Positions 1-11,794 are shown, numbered from the stretch's first letter. The stretch: DNA of 64,000 nt from Macrothele yani (GCA_039090855.1 CM076991.1:102870021-102934020); one strand, 5' to 3'. Numbers and translations are program-made. The notes: a model not told the origin generated them from the letters alone.

Positions 1-1300
1 CAACCATCTGGGAAACTCCAGCAAATTAGTTCTGCAGGGAAACGACGAGTGCGAGGTTTTTGTTAATAACTTCAAACAGCATATGGTAGGGCTAGGGCTT
101 GATAACATACTTGTGATCAGTGTTTCTTTTCTCTTAAAATTCCATGCATCTTGACCAGGTCGTCCTTTCTGCACTTTAAAAAAAAAATTTAATGCCCAAG
201 TGGACATTTCAGCGCCCGCAGCCCCGGCACTAAAATTGTTTTCTGTCTTAAGATCTGTAGCAATACAACAAGTGCATTACGGATTTCACATACCACTCAT
301 AGAACACCAATTCCTCGATATCTCCACCATCATTTAGCTTTGCACCAGACCTATGTGCTTTTTACATCAATTGTCAGCCTATGTATCGTTCAAAGTTTTT
401 AATATAGACTTCATAATGCTTCAATGGTACTATCTTCGCGGGTAGAGCAGTTTTTATCTTACTGCGGTTTTACTTTATTAACGTAAACAAAAATGATAAG
501 AAATTTAATTCGTTCTTGTAAAGAGTTATATAACATTTCCTGAGAAATCCCTCTTTTCCAAACCCTGCTGACAGAAATTCATCCTAATGTAGACTTGTCC
601 CTGCTCAATATTTTAATGGAAAAAAAAAGTACAAAAATTAACAAGAGAGAACACACACACACAAAAACTTCTCCATTGATTTTCTGATAAGAAATTAACA
701 ATGTGAACTTTTTGTCAGCAATAAAAATAATAATGGTAATAATTAATAATAATATGATGATAACAATGTTCATTCGAATGAATTCCTGATCAGTATACGT
801 ATTTTATAAAAAATATAATATACAACCCCCCCCCCCCCCCCAAAAAAAAAAAAATTCGGAGGGGGTCATCCATAGATGGTTTAATCCTTGAGATGTAAGG
901 TTCATGAGCTTGTACCCCCTAAATCAAAAGCATTCCTACGCCACTGCTCCCAGTGGCAACGTCAGTAACTCAGAACTGGTGAGGGAGCTATTAGGGTCCT
1001 TAAGCATCGTGCTGGGGGTAAAACTTTGAAGTGCTTGGGAGAAATTTGGATAAAAAATTCAGTTCATGTAGATTTTACCCTATGCTCATGATCTCATCCC
1101 CAGTAAAATAAAACGCTTTTCAGATACATATTGCACACGGTATTGTTCAGAGTACGTAGTACTGAGGACCATGAATGTGAACATCTATAGGCTTTAACAA
1201 ATTACTATTTCTTCGTAATTTTTCTTCAATGTTTTTCATCTTTTTTTTTAACATTTGCTGTCATAAGACAGTTTATGAATTTTAGTTTGTAGCCTGACTA
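1..1300. other. AT-rich non-coding stretch
   Basis: I see no credible coding region, RNA gene or bounded transposon here. A poly-C tract followed by poly-A lies at about 827-853. The small open frame at 579-773 on the minus strand is low complexity and hydrophobic, and I do not count it as a gene. Confidence 0.5.
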
Positions 1301-1302
1301 AG

Positions 1303-1545
1303 AATATATATATATATATCTCCCTCTCTATCTATCTCTCCCTCTTCCCCTTTCGCCCTCTCCTCCTCTCCACCTCCCCTTCCCCCTCTCTTCCCCTCTC
1401 TCTCCAGTTCTCCCTCTCTCATTCTTTCTCTTTCTCCCTCTCTCCCTCGTCCTCTCTCTGTCCCTCTCTCTCTGGTTCTTTCTCCCTTTCCCTCTCAATC
1501 TCTCTCTCCCTCGTTCTCTGTCTCCTCCCCCTCTCTCTCTTATGT
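1303..1545. repeat. TA then TC-rich microsatellite
   Basis: A short (TA)n run at about 1303-1319 leads into roughly 220 bp of imperfect CT/CCT repeat: nearly pure pyrimidine on the plus strand, purine on the other. Such mirror-like polypyrimidine tracts can form triplex DNA. No gene is seen. Confidence 0.9.
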
Positions 1546-2680
1546 TTTTAAACTATAATTACGGAAATCGTGTCTTTCTTGTATTCTCTTAGACATCGCT
1601 CAGAGGATTCCCTCCAGTTCACAGAATGCAACATAAAATGCAACAAAAAATTCTGCGAATTCCAAAAATTCCCATACGTTTATCCAAGTTCCCTAAAATC
1701 TTAGATGGTTGCACTCGCATTTGTTCTAACTGCTTAATTGAGGGGGGCGAAGACTAAAGGGTGGGCTCAAAAAGTTAGGTGGGCTGAAGCCCAACCTAGG
1801 CCACTAGCAGGGTCGCGCCTGCGTGCTTATAATATCCGATCAAGTGGTAATATCTGATATGCCGCATCAAGTGGTTAAACTTCTGTTTACTGCATACAGA
1901 GTATTTTTTTTTTCATTCAGAGCTCGGGGATTTTACGATCACTCTGTAATTCAGTAGTTTGCAGCCCGTGGATGTCCTTCTTACTTAATTTCCGTGTCTC
2001 TAAACCAAACTTAAGAACTGAAAGGATACAATGATCAAACACTTTTTCGTTTGAGATATTAATATAAGGATAAATTGCTCTTGAAAATTGTACTGTTTTT
2101 CCAAATGCTCTCCAACTAAGTTTTATACGAGCAACAGGACACGTGCATTTTAAAAGTAATGAAATATGCTTTATTTGTTATTACAATATCAATAATAAAT
2201 CAAAGTATTGCATTTTTATTCATGCACAAAACATGAATTATAGACCCTATATAGCCTAGGGCTTATTATCACTATCCCTGCTTCAGTGAAAGTCGAATGC
2301 TCTAACCTTCACTTGCTATTGAAACCTTATGAATATGAACACGGCGGGTTAAAAATTGCTGAAAAGGCTCAGGCTTATAAATTACTGTTTTGTGACAGAG
2401 CAAACGTGCAACATTATTAACTTGACTTGTTACGTAGCGTTATGCACGGCTGATAAAAACTTGCTAAAAACGACCCTGTCTAGGTTTTTATAACTAACAT
2501 TTCGTTTTCAGTAAAAGTATGACATTATTGTTTTATATCATATAACCCTTGCTAACATAAGTTCTGTAGGTTAAAAGGTGGTAAAATGGCCAAACCCGAG
2601 GACATATTAGTAAATGATTGGAAAGAAATACGACATTACAAGTTAACTCGATACAAATACTGTAATTTACTCTTCAATTT
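1546..2680. other. unassigned AT-rich spacer
   Basis: No coding region is supported. A short segment near 1740-1800 (GGGTGGGCTC motif) resembles, in inverted orientation, sequence near 15460-15510, so both may be remnants of the same old repeat. Nothing else is recognised. Confidence 0.4.
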
Positions 2681-2689
2681 CAACGGAGT

Positions 2690-4450
2690 CCGGACAACTG
2701 GCCTCGAAAAATGCCGTTTCTTGGCCTTATAACGAGAACTGAATCGAGGAAACGTTCTATGTAAGCCAAGCGAGAATTGTACTTTAATTTGGGGAAATAA
2801 ATGTTCATTCGTGAATATAAAATAAATGACTACATTTTATAAAGCTACGGTATTCGGAGAAACAAAATAATTACAGCATGATTCATACTATGTTCCGAAA
2901 AGGAAGACAAGGTGGGATTTTTTAATAACGCTGCGCTTTTACTTTGGCATTAAAATTTACATAACATGTCAAGTTATTAATAATTCTCTCTTACTTAGAC
3001 ACTAAATATTAATTATTATATCTTATGCTTAGACCCTGTTAACAGTTTTTTCTATCGATGTCTTATTCATAACGTTTACGCATCAACTCAAGTTAATAAT
3101 AGTGCGTTTTCACTTAGCACTAAATATTAATTCATATACCCTTTAATTCATAGCTCCTTTTTTTTATTTAATTCATAGCTCTTTTAACAGTTTTTATTCT
3201 ACCGAGGCCATATTCATAACGTTTACGTATCAACTCAAGTTAATAATATTGCGCTTTTACTTAGGCACAAAATACGGTATTATTTAATGGGATCTAGGCC
3301 TAGGCTTTTTTAGTAGTTTTTATTCTAACGATGTCATATTCGTAACGGTCACGTATCACGTCAAGTTAATAATAGGCACTAAATATTAATTATAAAGCGT
3401 GCATGTTAATTAATAAAAGCGAGTTTGCTTATTTCAGCCATTTCTCTCCTCTCCATTTCCTGCCTGAAAATCAGTACCTTTGGAGCTCATGGATGAAACT
3501 GTTTCCATTTTTCATATAAATGGCTTCATTTCGATTTGATTTATTGTTTTCCTTCACTTGTGAGTCCTAAATTTACCATTTTCACGTATTTATAATGATC
3601 TCTTCACCCGCATTACCATTTCCACGTCCACAAGTTGGTGTTCTGGAAGCTCACAGATGCATTTGAAATTTTCTTTCTTGCTTCCAAAAAGCCTGGAAGG
3701 GGGATTTCACACGTTTTAACACCAATTGCCTATGAATGAATAATTAGTGCCTAAGTAAAGAAAGAAAGAAAATTTCAAATGCCTTGACTTGATATGTAAA
3801 CGTTATGAGTATGGCATCTGTGGAATAAAAAACTGTTAAAAAGACCTAGTTTTATGGCCTATGAATTAATATTTAGTGCCGAAGTAAGAGCGCAATACTA
3901 TTACCCTGACTTCGTAAACGTTATGAATATGACATATAAATCAAAAACTGCTAAAAAGGCCTAGGGCCTATGAATTAATATTTTGTGCCTGAGTAAAAGC
4001 GCTATGTCATTAACTTGAATTGATACATAAACGTTACGAATATGGCATCGTTAGAATAAAACATGTTACGGCATAAGTCATAGTAATTAATATTTAGTGC
4101 CTAAGTGAAAGATAAATATTAATAACTGGGTGTATTATGTAAATACATATTTAGAACCTAAGTAAAAGCCCAGTGTTACTTAGAAATCCCACATTATCAT
4201 CCTATATAGTATGAACATATAGTATGAGTTACGCTGTAATTTCTTTGTTTCATCGAACACTCTAGGTTTAAAAATGTACAAATTTATTTTGTATTTACGA
4301 ATGTGCTTTTATCTCCCCGAACGAAAGTATTATTCTCGATTGGCTTACATAGAACTTTTTCTCGAAATTTATTTGGAGTTCCCAGTTCAACTCTCATTAC
4401 AGTACGAAGAAACGGCAATTTTTGTATGGCTCCTTAAACTTTTGTGGCCA
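2690..4450. mobile_element. large fold-back (long inverted repeat) element
   Basis: Sequence at about 2690-3400 reappears in reverse complement at about 3720-4445. Paired landmarks: GGACAACTGGCC near 2693 and its inverse near 4445; the GCCAAGCGAGAATTGTAC core near 2767 and its inverse near 4330; and several imperfect modules containing CATAACGTTTACG near 3068 and 3211 with inverse forms near 3790, 3910 and 4030. Each arm also holds tandem modules of roughly 110-140 bp. No transposase is present. The core motif also occurs in the fold-back elements near 10.97, 11.41, 42.48 and 62.1 kb. Exact ends and any target duplication are unresolved. Confidence 0.65.
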
Positions 4451-4645
4451 GTTGTCTGTGTGACCAGTTGTCCGTGTGGCCAGTTGTTCGCTCTGTCTTT
4501 CAGCCAGAAAACCGTAAATAGTTCTTAATTTCTGAATGGTAATGAGGTATAAAGCAAAAACATTTTGTGCCCACCAATTACTCAAGTAAAGGGAAAGAAA
4601 TATGGGAAAGTCATTACTTTTTACGCAGAGCAATTTCATGGCTCT

Positions 4646-4690
4646 AAAACTGAATGTGGCCACATGGACATCTGGCCACATTCAGTTTGT
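4646..4690. repeat. short imperfect palindrome
   Basis: The segment reads ACTGAATGTGGCCA, then a short spacer, then TGGCCACATTCAGT, so it can form a 14-bp stem. It lies just outside the 2.7-4.45 kb fold-back element and shares its TGGCCA vocabulary. It may be a small related hairpin element. Confidence 0.6.
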
Positions 4691-4980
4691 CCTTAACTCC
4701 TTTGAAACAGCTTCAAAAAGTAGCAAACGAGACTACTCCTAACGCATGTGTTACATGGATGAGCGAACAGGAAGGAGTTGAAAGCTCTCTCTCTCTCTTT
4801 CTCTCGCACAAGAATTCCTTCATATGGTCACGCGAATTGTTAATTGTGTGATAAATAAATTACAACAAATACATTTTTTTAATATGTTTGCAATTGAATT
4901 AAGAAAAGGGAAGCACCATTTTATCCAATTTTACCCACCCTTGCATTTTTCACTTGACGCTGCATTCATGATTTAACAGT

Positions 4981-7330
4981 TTTGTTTTGTTTTGTTTCAG
5001 AAAATCTGTTCTCACTGTTGTACTTTCTAATTTCACACTGCATTCATGTCTTATCCCTATTTTTGTTTCAGAGAGTCAGCTCTCATTCTTGTATTTTCAA
5101 ATTCACGCTGTGTTCATGTCTTAGCATTATTTTTGTTTCAAAAGTCAGCTCCCATTCTTGCACATTTCTTAATTCATGCTGCACTCATGTCTCAACACTA
5201 TTTTTCTTTCAGAAAGTCAGCTCTCACTCTTGCATTTTTTAGTTCATGCTGCATTCATTTCTCAATACTATTTTTGTTCAGAAAGTCAGCTCTCATGCTT
5301 GCATTTATTTCTTAATACACCCTGCACTCACGTCTCAACACTAGTTTTCTTTCAGAAGGTCAGTCCCCGCTCTTGCTCCTTCTAATTCATGCTACGTTCA
5401 TCTCTTAATACTATGTTTTGTTTCAGAGAGTCAGCTCTCAATCTTGTATTTTCAAATTCACGCTGTGTTCATGTCTTAACATTATTTTTGTTTCAAAAAT
5501 CAGCTCCCATTCTTGCACATTTCTTAATTCATGTCTCAACACTATTTTTCTTTCAGAAAGTCAGCTCTCACTCTTGCATTTTTTAGTTCATGCTGCATTC
5601 ATTTCTCAATACTATTTTTGTTCAGAAAGTCAGCTCTCATGCTTGCATTTATTTCTTAATACACCCTGCACTCACGTCTCAACACTAGTTTTCTTTCAGA
5701 AGGTCAGTCCCCGCTCTTGATCCTCCTAATTCATGCTACGTTCATCGCTTAATACTATGTTTTGTTTCAGAGAGTCAGCTCTCAATCTTGTATTTTCAAA
5801 TTCACGCTGTGTTCATGTCTTAACATTATTTTTGTTTCAAAAATCAGCTCCCATTCTTGCACATTTCTTAATTCATGTCTCAACACTATTTTTCTTTCAG
5901 AAAGTCAGCTCTCACTCTTGCATTTTTTAGTTCATGCTGCATTCATTTCTCAATACTATTTTTGTTCAGAAAGTCAGCTCTCATGCTTGCATTTATTTCT
6001 TAATACACCCTGCACTCACGTCTCAACACTAGTTTTCTTTCAGAAGGTCAGTCCCCGCTCTTGATCCTTCTAATTCATGCTACGTTCATCTCTTAATACT
6101 ATGTTTTGTTTCAGAGAGTCAGCTCTCATTCTTGTATTTTCAAATTCACGCTGTGTTCATGTCTTAACATTATTTTTGTTTCAAAAATCAGCTCCCATTC
6201 TTGCACATTTCTTAATTCATGTCTCAACACTATTTTTCTTTCAGAAAGTTAGCTCTCACTCTTGCATTTTTTAGTTCATGCTGCATTCATTTCTCAATAC
6301 TATTTTTGTTCAGAAAGTCAGCTCTCATGCTTGCATTTATTTCTTAATACACCCTGCACTCACGTCTCAACACTAGTTTTCTTTCAGAAGGTCAGTCCCC
6401 GCTCTTGCTTCTTCTAATTCATGCTACATTCATCTCTTAATACTATGTTTTGTTTCAGAAAGTCAGATGTCATTCTTCAACCTTCTAGTTCACGTTTCGT
6501 TCATTTCTTAACACTATTTTGTTTCAGAAAGTCAGCTCTCACTCTTGCATATTCTAATTCGAGAGTCGTTCATTTCTTAACACTATTTTTGTTTCAAAAA
6601 GATAGCTCTCAGTCTTCCTGTTTCTAATTCACACTACATTTATGCCCTTACACTATTCTTTTTTGTTTCAGAAGGTCAAATATCACTCTTGCACTTTCTA
6701 ATTCACGCCACATGCATTTCTTAGTACTATTTTTTGTTTTAGAAAGTTAGCTCTTACTCCTGCACATTTTAGTTTACATTTTTTTAATTACTTAACTATT
6801 TTTGTTTCAGAAAGCCAGCTGTCACTCTTTTTCTAATTCACGCTGCATTCATGCGTTTACACTATTTTTTTTTTTTTTGTTTCAGAAAGTCAACTCTCAC
6901 TCTTGCAGTTTCTGATTCACGCTACATTAATTTCTTAATGCTATTTTTTTGTTTCAGAAAGTCAGCTCTCCCTCCTGCACATTTCAATTCACATGTCTTT
7001 TATTTCTTAACTATTTTCGTTTCAGAAAGCCAGCTGTCACTTTTTTTCTAATTCACGCTGCATTCATGTGTTTACACTACTTTTTGTTTCAGAAAGTAAA
7101 CTTTCACTCTTGCACTTTCTAATTCACGCTACATTCATTTCGGAATACCATTTTTGTTTCAGAAGGTCAGCTCTCACTCTTGTACCTTCTCACTCACATT
7201 TCGTTCATTTCTTAACAATATTTTTGTTTTAGAAAGCTAGCTTCTTACCTTTTCTAATTCATGCCTTAACATTACTTTTTGTTTCAGAAAGTAAACTCTC
7301 ACCCTTGCAATTTCCAATTCATGGTATATT
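4981..7330 (+). repeat. tandem array of ~70-bp units resembling 3' splice sites
   Basis: Over 2.3 kb a roughly 70-bp unit is repeated about 30 times. Each unit contains a CTTAAC/CTTAAT motif, a T-rich tract ending in TTTGTTTCAG, then AAAGTCAGCTCTCACTC and a TTCATGCTGCATTCAT-like segment. Between about 5045 and 6437 the units form a higher-order repeat of about 344 bp, present roughly four times and nearly identical (starts near 5389, 5733 and 6077 are 344 bp apart). The later units, 6440-7330, are more diverged. Open frames in the array are by-products of the repeat, not genes. Confidence 0.85.
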
Positions 7331-7345
7331 CATCCATTAACACCA

Positions 7346-7383
7346 TCTTTCTTTCTTTTTTTTTTTTTTTTTTCTTTTTTTTC
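7346..7383. repeat. T-rich homopolymer tract
   Basis: A long T run broken by single C bases, immediately after the splice-like tandem array. Low complexity only. Confidence 0.9.
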
Positions 7384-8158
7384 GTATTTAAGAAAGTCTG
7401 CTCGCACTCTTCTGAACTTATCATATGAAGTCCTAAGAACAGCAGATGAAAACTTTTTTTTTCTTGCGGTGTTGTTTTTATTAGGTGACACAAACACGTG
7501 AAAAATAAGGAGCAGTCTTGAAATGAAGTATGAGGTAGGATGGAATGAAAACACGTTGTTCATTTTTGTTCTGCTAAAGATAATTTCAAATCACTTCTTA
7601 ATACTCAAGCGAACGTGGAGAAAATTCAACTTTGCCTTTGAAACAAAAAGAAACTGTGATAATGTGTTCGAATACAAAGTACTGGCTGGAAATTGTGCTA
7701 CAATGTAATTCTCAGCTTTGTACATTATAACGCTGGCGAAGGAGTTACTTGTGATTGTCAAAAAATCGGGCGGGAGCAATTATTTGGAATGATAGTGATC
7801 TCAAGACGTATGGCACTCATTTCCCCTGATAATACGATACTAAATCAACTTGCCACGCAGGTAGATTATTAAACATTCTTCATCGCCCTCCGCTACTGGT
7901 GGTTGATATTTGCGCTGCGGCTTACGGCGTTGACTTTTAATTACACGCCAATGTGGTACACGCGCAGATGTTTTGCAAACCAAAAAGTGAAACAGAGTTG
8001 CAGATTACCACTGCCAAACAACAAATTCATTGCCCACAGTAATTTGTATAACGAATATTTTAACTTATATACTGCATGTACTTGAAGGTAAAGTAATGGA
8101 GGCACTTCCAATACTCCACCGTAAATTCTGTTACGTTATTTTCTACAAATCTATGTAC
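7384..8158. other. unassigned spacer
   Basis: No convincing gene or repeat boundary. The short open frames here (60-62 codons) lack family resemblance and I do not support them. Confidence 0.4.
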
Positions 8159-8162
8159 AGTG

Positions 8163-8341
8163 TATGACGAAGTGAATTTCTCCGTCATTTTTATCCGCGC
8201 CAGGATTCGAACCCGGGTCCACTCATTCCGGAATAAGTTGCTCTACCAATTGAGCTACGCGGACATTGATTCTGATTCCTATCTGCCTTTATGTCGTGTG
8301 CGTCCTTCTGGCAGGTACGTCACATCTCCTGGTACGTTACA
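8163..8341 (-). mobile_element. solo LTR of tRNA-bearing TRIM retrotransposon
   Basis: This 179-bp unit matches the two LTRs of the miniature element at 16.3-16.8 kb. Read on the minus strand it starts TGTAACGTACC and ends in GTCATA. It is flanked by a perfect 4-bp direct repeat, AGTG at 8159-8162 and 8342-8345. A tRNA-like region occupies its second half. With no internal region or second LTR, a solo LTR left by LTR-LTR recombination is the simplest reading. A tRNA-derived SINE is the alternative, but the complete copy at 16.3 kb argues against it. Confidence 0.8.
8193..8264 (-). tRNA. tRNA-like sequence inside solo LTR (probably not a functional tRNA)
   Basis: On the minus strand the acceptor stem GTCCGCG/CGCGGAT, a 4-bp D stem and a 5-bp T stem with loop TTCGAAT all pair. 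Box A is TAGCTCAATTGG and box B GGTTCGAATCC, close to the Pol III consensus. The anticodon arm is odd: stem ACTTA/TGAGT encloses an 8-nt loop TTCCGGAA instead of 7 nt. If one base is discounted the anticodon would be CCG (Arg). This looks like a domesticated Pol III promoter, not a decoding tRNA. Confidence 0.7.
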
Positions 8342-8617
8342 AGTGTAAAAAATAAATGCTGTGAATTCACGGAAAATTTCTAAAAATAGCATGCAGCAAA
8401 GTTACCGGTAAGTGTCCGTCTTTCAACGGAATTTCCGTTTTTAAAAGTACCCGGTTTTTTTTTTAACTTCCGTATTTTTACAGATTTTTTCCGTAGTCAG
8501 TAATTCCGTTTATTTCAGGAAAGTCCGTTTCAAACTTTTTCGTATTTAGACAGACATTTCGCAAAATCCAACAGACCGAATACTTCAGCCTTTACGCGAA
8601 AGAATCCTCTTGCGTCG

Positions 8618-8750
8618 GTGATCGAGCCCAAGTCGTTGGGGTAGAAGCCGCGCGTCTTAATCACTGAGCCAGAAAGTCACAGGAAGCCTGACGTTGGGGT
8701 AGAAGCCGCGCGTCTTAATCACTGAGCCAGAAAGTCACAGGAAGCCGCCT
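8618..8750 (-). repeat. tRNA-like relic with 58-bp tandem duplication
   Basis: A block of about 58 bp containing GTTGGGGTAGAAGCCGCG and TTAATCACTGAGCCAG is present twice in tandem (near 8634-8690 and 8692-8745). On the minus strand it contains TGGCTCAGTGATTAAGACG, a good box A, and further on GGCTCGATCACC, a plausible box B. This suggests a tRNA-derived SINE head or dead tRNA gene with a duplicated half. I cannot fold a complete tRNA from it. Confidence 0.45.
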
Positions 8751-8954
8751 CACGTTCAGGACAAAACTAATTGGGCTATGCACTTTTTTTCCATTAATGT
8801 GCGTGATTCAGTCATTTTACACAGTCGAGTCACATTATTGTGACCACCTCCTTTTGACGTCAACAGCGCGTAGCCAATGAAAGAAGGCACGTGTCGTGAG
8901 CTGGCTTGGAGGGTATACTATATAAGGTGTGCTGTAGGCATTTTGAAAACATAT

Positions 8955-9130
8955 GCCGGGTACTGGCCCCCGGTAATAAATAAGGTCGTCTTCCTCCCCC
9001 TTTCTACTTCGCTTCCGTGTCACTTTCCATATCGGTCACTCTAGCCCAAATCTCCTAGCTTCCTATTTCTAAATGTTGTTTAAGACCTGGGGTCAGACAC
9101 TCCCTTCCTAAAATCCTCTACATATGATCA
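8955..9130. mobile_element. 176-bp insertion flanked by 13-bp direct repeats inside the Tc1 element
   Basis: TTTGAAAACATAT occurs at 8942-8954 and again at 9131-9143, bracketing sequence foreign to a Tc1 5' leader. A 13-bp duplication is typical of target-primed LINE/SINE insertion. The insert begins GCCGGGTACTGGCCCCCGG and has no clear A tail, so its family is unknown. Confidence 0.5.
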
Positions 9131-9157
9131 TTTGAAAACATATCACTCGTTGCTGTC

Positions 9158-10180
9158 ATGGATAAAAGAAGCGATTTATCAGATTTGCAAAAAGGGATGA
9201 TTATCGGCTTTCGGGCCAAGGGTGGCAGTATTTCTGAAACAGCGCAGTTTGTGAACTGTTCGCATGCTGCTGTGGTTAAAGTGTATCGTGATTGGAGTAA
9301 TGGCACCATGGCGAATAAGCGACGTGGAAACTGCGGAGCACCACGTGGCATTGATGAGAGAGGTGAACGTCGGCTGCGAAGGTGCGTGAGTGCCGATTGA
9401 CACGCTACAGTGGAGCAACTCACTGGCCGAATAAACCAGGGGACTACCTGAAGTCTGTCTAAAACGACAGTTCAGCGAACCCTGATGCATATGGGGGGGG
9501 GGCGATGCAGACGGATGGTCACTGCACCTATGCTAACGAAGGTGTATCGGCAGAAAAGGCTTACATTTGCACGGCAGTATCGGAATTGGACATCCATTGA
9601 TTGGCAAAGGATTGCCTTCTCCGATGAGTCATGTTTTCTGCTTTATGGAACGGATGGACGCTGGCGTATAAGGCGAGAAACATCGGAGAAGAAACACTCT
9701 TCTACCATTGCTGCAAGAACACAAGCTGGTGGGGCAGCGTTATGGTCAGGGGAATGTTTTCGTGGCATTATCTGAGTCCAATCGCGCCTGTGGAAGGCTT
9801 GGACAGAATTTGCTATGGATCCATCCTTGCAGATCACATACACCTATACTCGCTGATTGTCTTCCTTGGGGCGGATGGGATCTTTCAGAACGACAAGGCG
9901 ACGTGTCACAAAGCTAGAAATATCCGAGAGTCATTGGAAGAACACGATGAAGACCACAAAGTACTTCCCTGGCCTCCTAATACCCCTATCTGTGGGACCA
10001 CATCGATCGTGTTGTTCGCTCTATGGGTTCTAAACCACGCACCCTCCAGCAGCTGTCAGATGCACTGCAGTTAGCATGGCTCCACATACCTGTGAACACC
10101 TTCCAGCACCTTATTGAGTTACTCCCAGCTCGTCAAGATGCTGTCCGCGCTGCACACGGCGGTTACTCTGGATATTAGCT
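9158..10180 (+). pseudogene. Tc1-like transposase, frameshifted and stopped
   Basis: The first piece (9158-9400) encodes an N-terminal helix-turn-helix of Tc1 type with ISETAQFVNCSHAAVVKVY; it ends at a stop. The next frames (from about 9485) carry the first catalytic Asp in FSDES, the second in a QNDKATCH segment (normally QNDNAPCH), and a degraded third-acid region near 10000. At least three frame breaks or stops lie between the parts. The protein would have bound the element's inverted repeats and cut DNA with a DDE catalytic triad; this copy cannot. Confidence 0.85.
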
Positions 10181-10211
10181 GGTGGTCACAATAATGTGAC
10201 TCGACCGTATA

Positions 10212-10600
10212 TTTTCTACTGGAACATTTTTTATTCTTTAATACGTTTGCAATAATTTTATTTTTTCTGTAGGAGGTCTTATTACAAACTACGTATTGTT
10301 TTCATCGTGATTTTTGACTTGAAGTTTGTGATCTTTTTCCAACTGAGAAATTTCACAAAACTTCTGAATATAAAATTTACTCTTGATAGCTATATAGCGT
10401 TTGTCTTACCACAGACTGATACACAGACATCGTGTAATCACCTGTACAATAAATTAAGTACCCGGTTTCTTACGGTAACACAATATATAATATAATAGCT
10501 GGTGCACAAAATGAGGAAGAGGAGAAGAAATATCGTGTGCTACAGTAACCAAAATTCGTGCGATATACAATACTATTATTTGTTGGAAACTGCAAATTAG
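10212..10600. other. unassigned AT-rich spacer
   Basis: No gene, RNA or bounded repeat recognised. Confidence 0.4.
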
Positions 10601-10639
10601 TACCCGGGAGATTGCATGGTACCCTTCTGTTGCTACGAC

Positions 10640-11775
10640 ACTACGGGGGCCCCGGGAAAAAATATCACCGGAGAAAATATCCCTGAAAACTGAAAAGCGG
10701 AAAAAATGCCCCCGGAAAAAATACCACCGGAAGAAATGCCCCCGGAAAAAATACCACCGGAAGAAATACCCCCAGAACAAACGGTTCACTGTAAACTGCC
10801 ACACAGGAACACTGATGTGTGGCAGTGTTCCGTGTGGCAATTTCCCGGCAACCCTGGCACACATCTTCAGCAACTTGCTACAAAAGTTCGAGGGGGTGGG
10901 GGGGGTCTATAAAGATTGCTGTTTCTGAGCCAAAATTGAGAACTGAATTGGGAACTTCAAACGAATTTCGCGAAAACGTTCCATGTAAGCCTAGCGAGAA
11001 TTGTACCTTAATTTGAAGAAATAAATTGCCGAGAATCCGAGGTAAACTTTAGGGACTCAACCCCCAACTTCCGTAATATTATATTCTGGGCCGCTGGAGT
11101 CTGTCAGTGTATCCAGGCTGTTCCCCATGAAGCGCCCGCGAGGTCCGTGATCTTTGGAGGAGGGGATTCCTTCCCCAACGTTCATTTCAACAGCTCTACG
11201 TTCATTTCAACATTTTGGGGGAAAGCCTCCCCACCTCAAGCTCATGGACCTCGCGGACACTTCAAGGGGAACTTCCTGGATACACTGGCAGACTCCAGCG
11301 ACCCAGAGTATAATATTACGGAAGTTCAGGGTAGAGCACCCCCCTCCCCCCACCCAGCCAAGTGTACCTCGGATCCTCGGCAATTTATTTCTTCAAATTA
11401 AAGTACAATTCTCGCTTCGCTTACATGGAACGTATTCGCGAAATTCGTTCTGGAGTTCCCAATTCAGTTCTCGATATAGGCTCGGAAACGGCAATCTTTA
11501 TAGATCCCCCTACCCCTTTGAACTTTTGTAGCCAAGTTGCTGAAAGATGTGTGGCAGGGTTGCCGGTAAATTGCCACACCGGAACACTGCCACACATCAG
11601 TGTTCCTGTGTGGCAGTTTACAGTGAACCGTTAGTTCTGGGGGTATTTCTTCCTGGGGCATTTTTTCCGCTTTTCAGTTTTCAGGGGTATTTTCTCCGGG
11701 GGTATTTTTCCCGGGGGTATTTTTTCCCGGGGGTATTTTTTCCCGGGGGTATTTTTTCCCGGGGGTATTTTTACC
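10640..11775. mobile_element. fold-back element with ~400-bp inverted arms
   Basis: The left arm (about 10660-11055) and right arm (about 11355-11775) are inverted copies. Landmarks in order are the CCCCCGGAAAAAATACC repeats, GGTTCACTGTAAACTGCC, the ACACTGATGTGTGGCAGTG palindrome, and GCGAGAATTGTACC. The spacer is itself inverted-repetitive (11092-11150 against 11225-11310), so the whole unit can form one long hairpin. The outermost arms are tandem runs of GGGGGTATTTTT. There is no transposase. Related copies lie at 42.46-42.71 plus 57.56-57.63 kb and at 61.4-62.43 kb. Confidence 0.75.
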
Positions 11776-11794
11776 TACATCCACACAAATCGTG

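Larger units (their letters stand above)
8820..10209 (+). mobile_element. Tc1-like DNA transposon with terminal inverted repeats
   Basis: The ends carry inverted repeats containing GTCGAGTCACATTATTGTGA at the left and its complement at the right (about 27 bp). They sit beside TA dinucleotides at 8818-8819 and 10210-10211, the expected Tc1/mariner target duplication. The 1.39-kb interior holds a broken transposase and a 176-bp secondary insertion. Confidence 0.85.

Noticed and set aside
4982..6627. Series of 60-100-codon frames repeated at regular spacing
   Set aside because: They follow the 344-bp higher-order tandem repeat and its ~70-bp units. The encoded text is low complexity and shifts frame between units.
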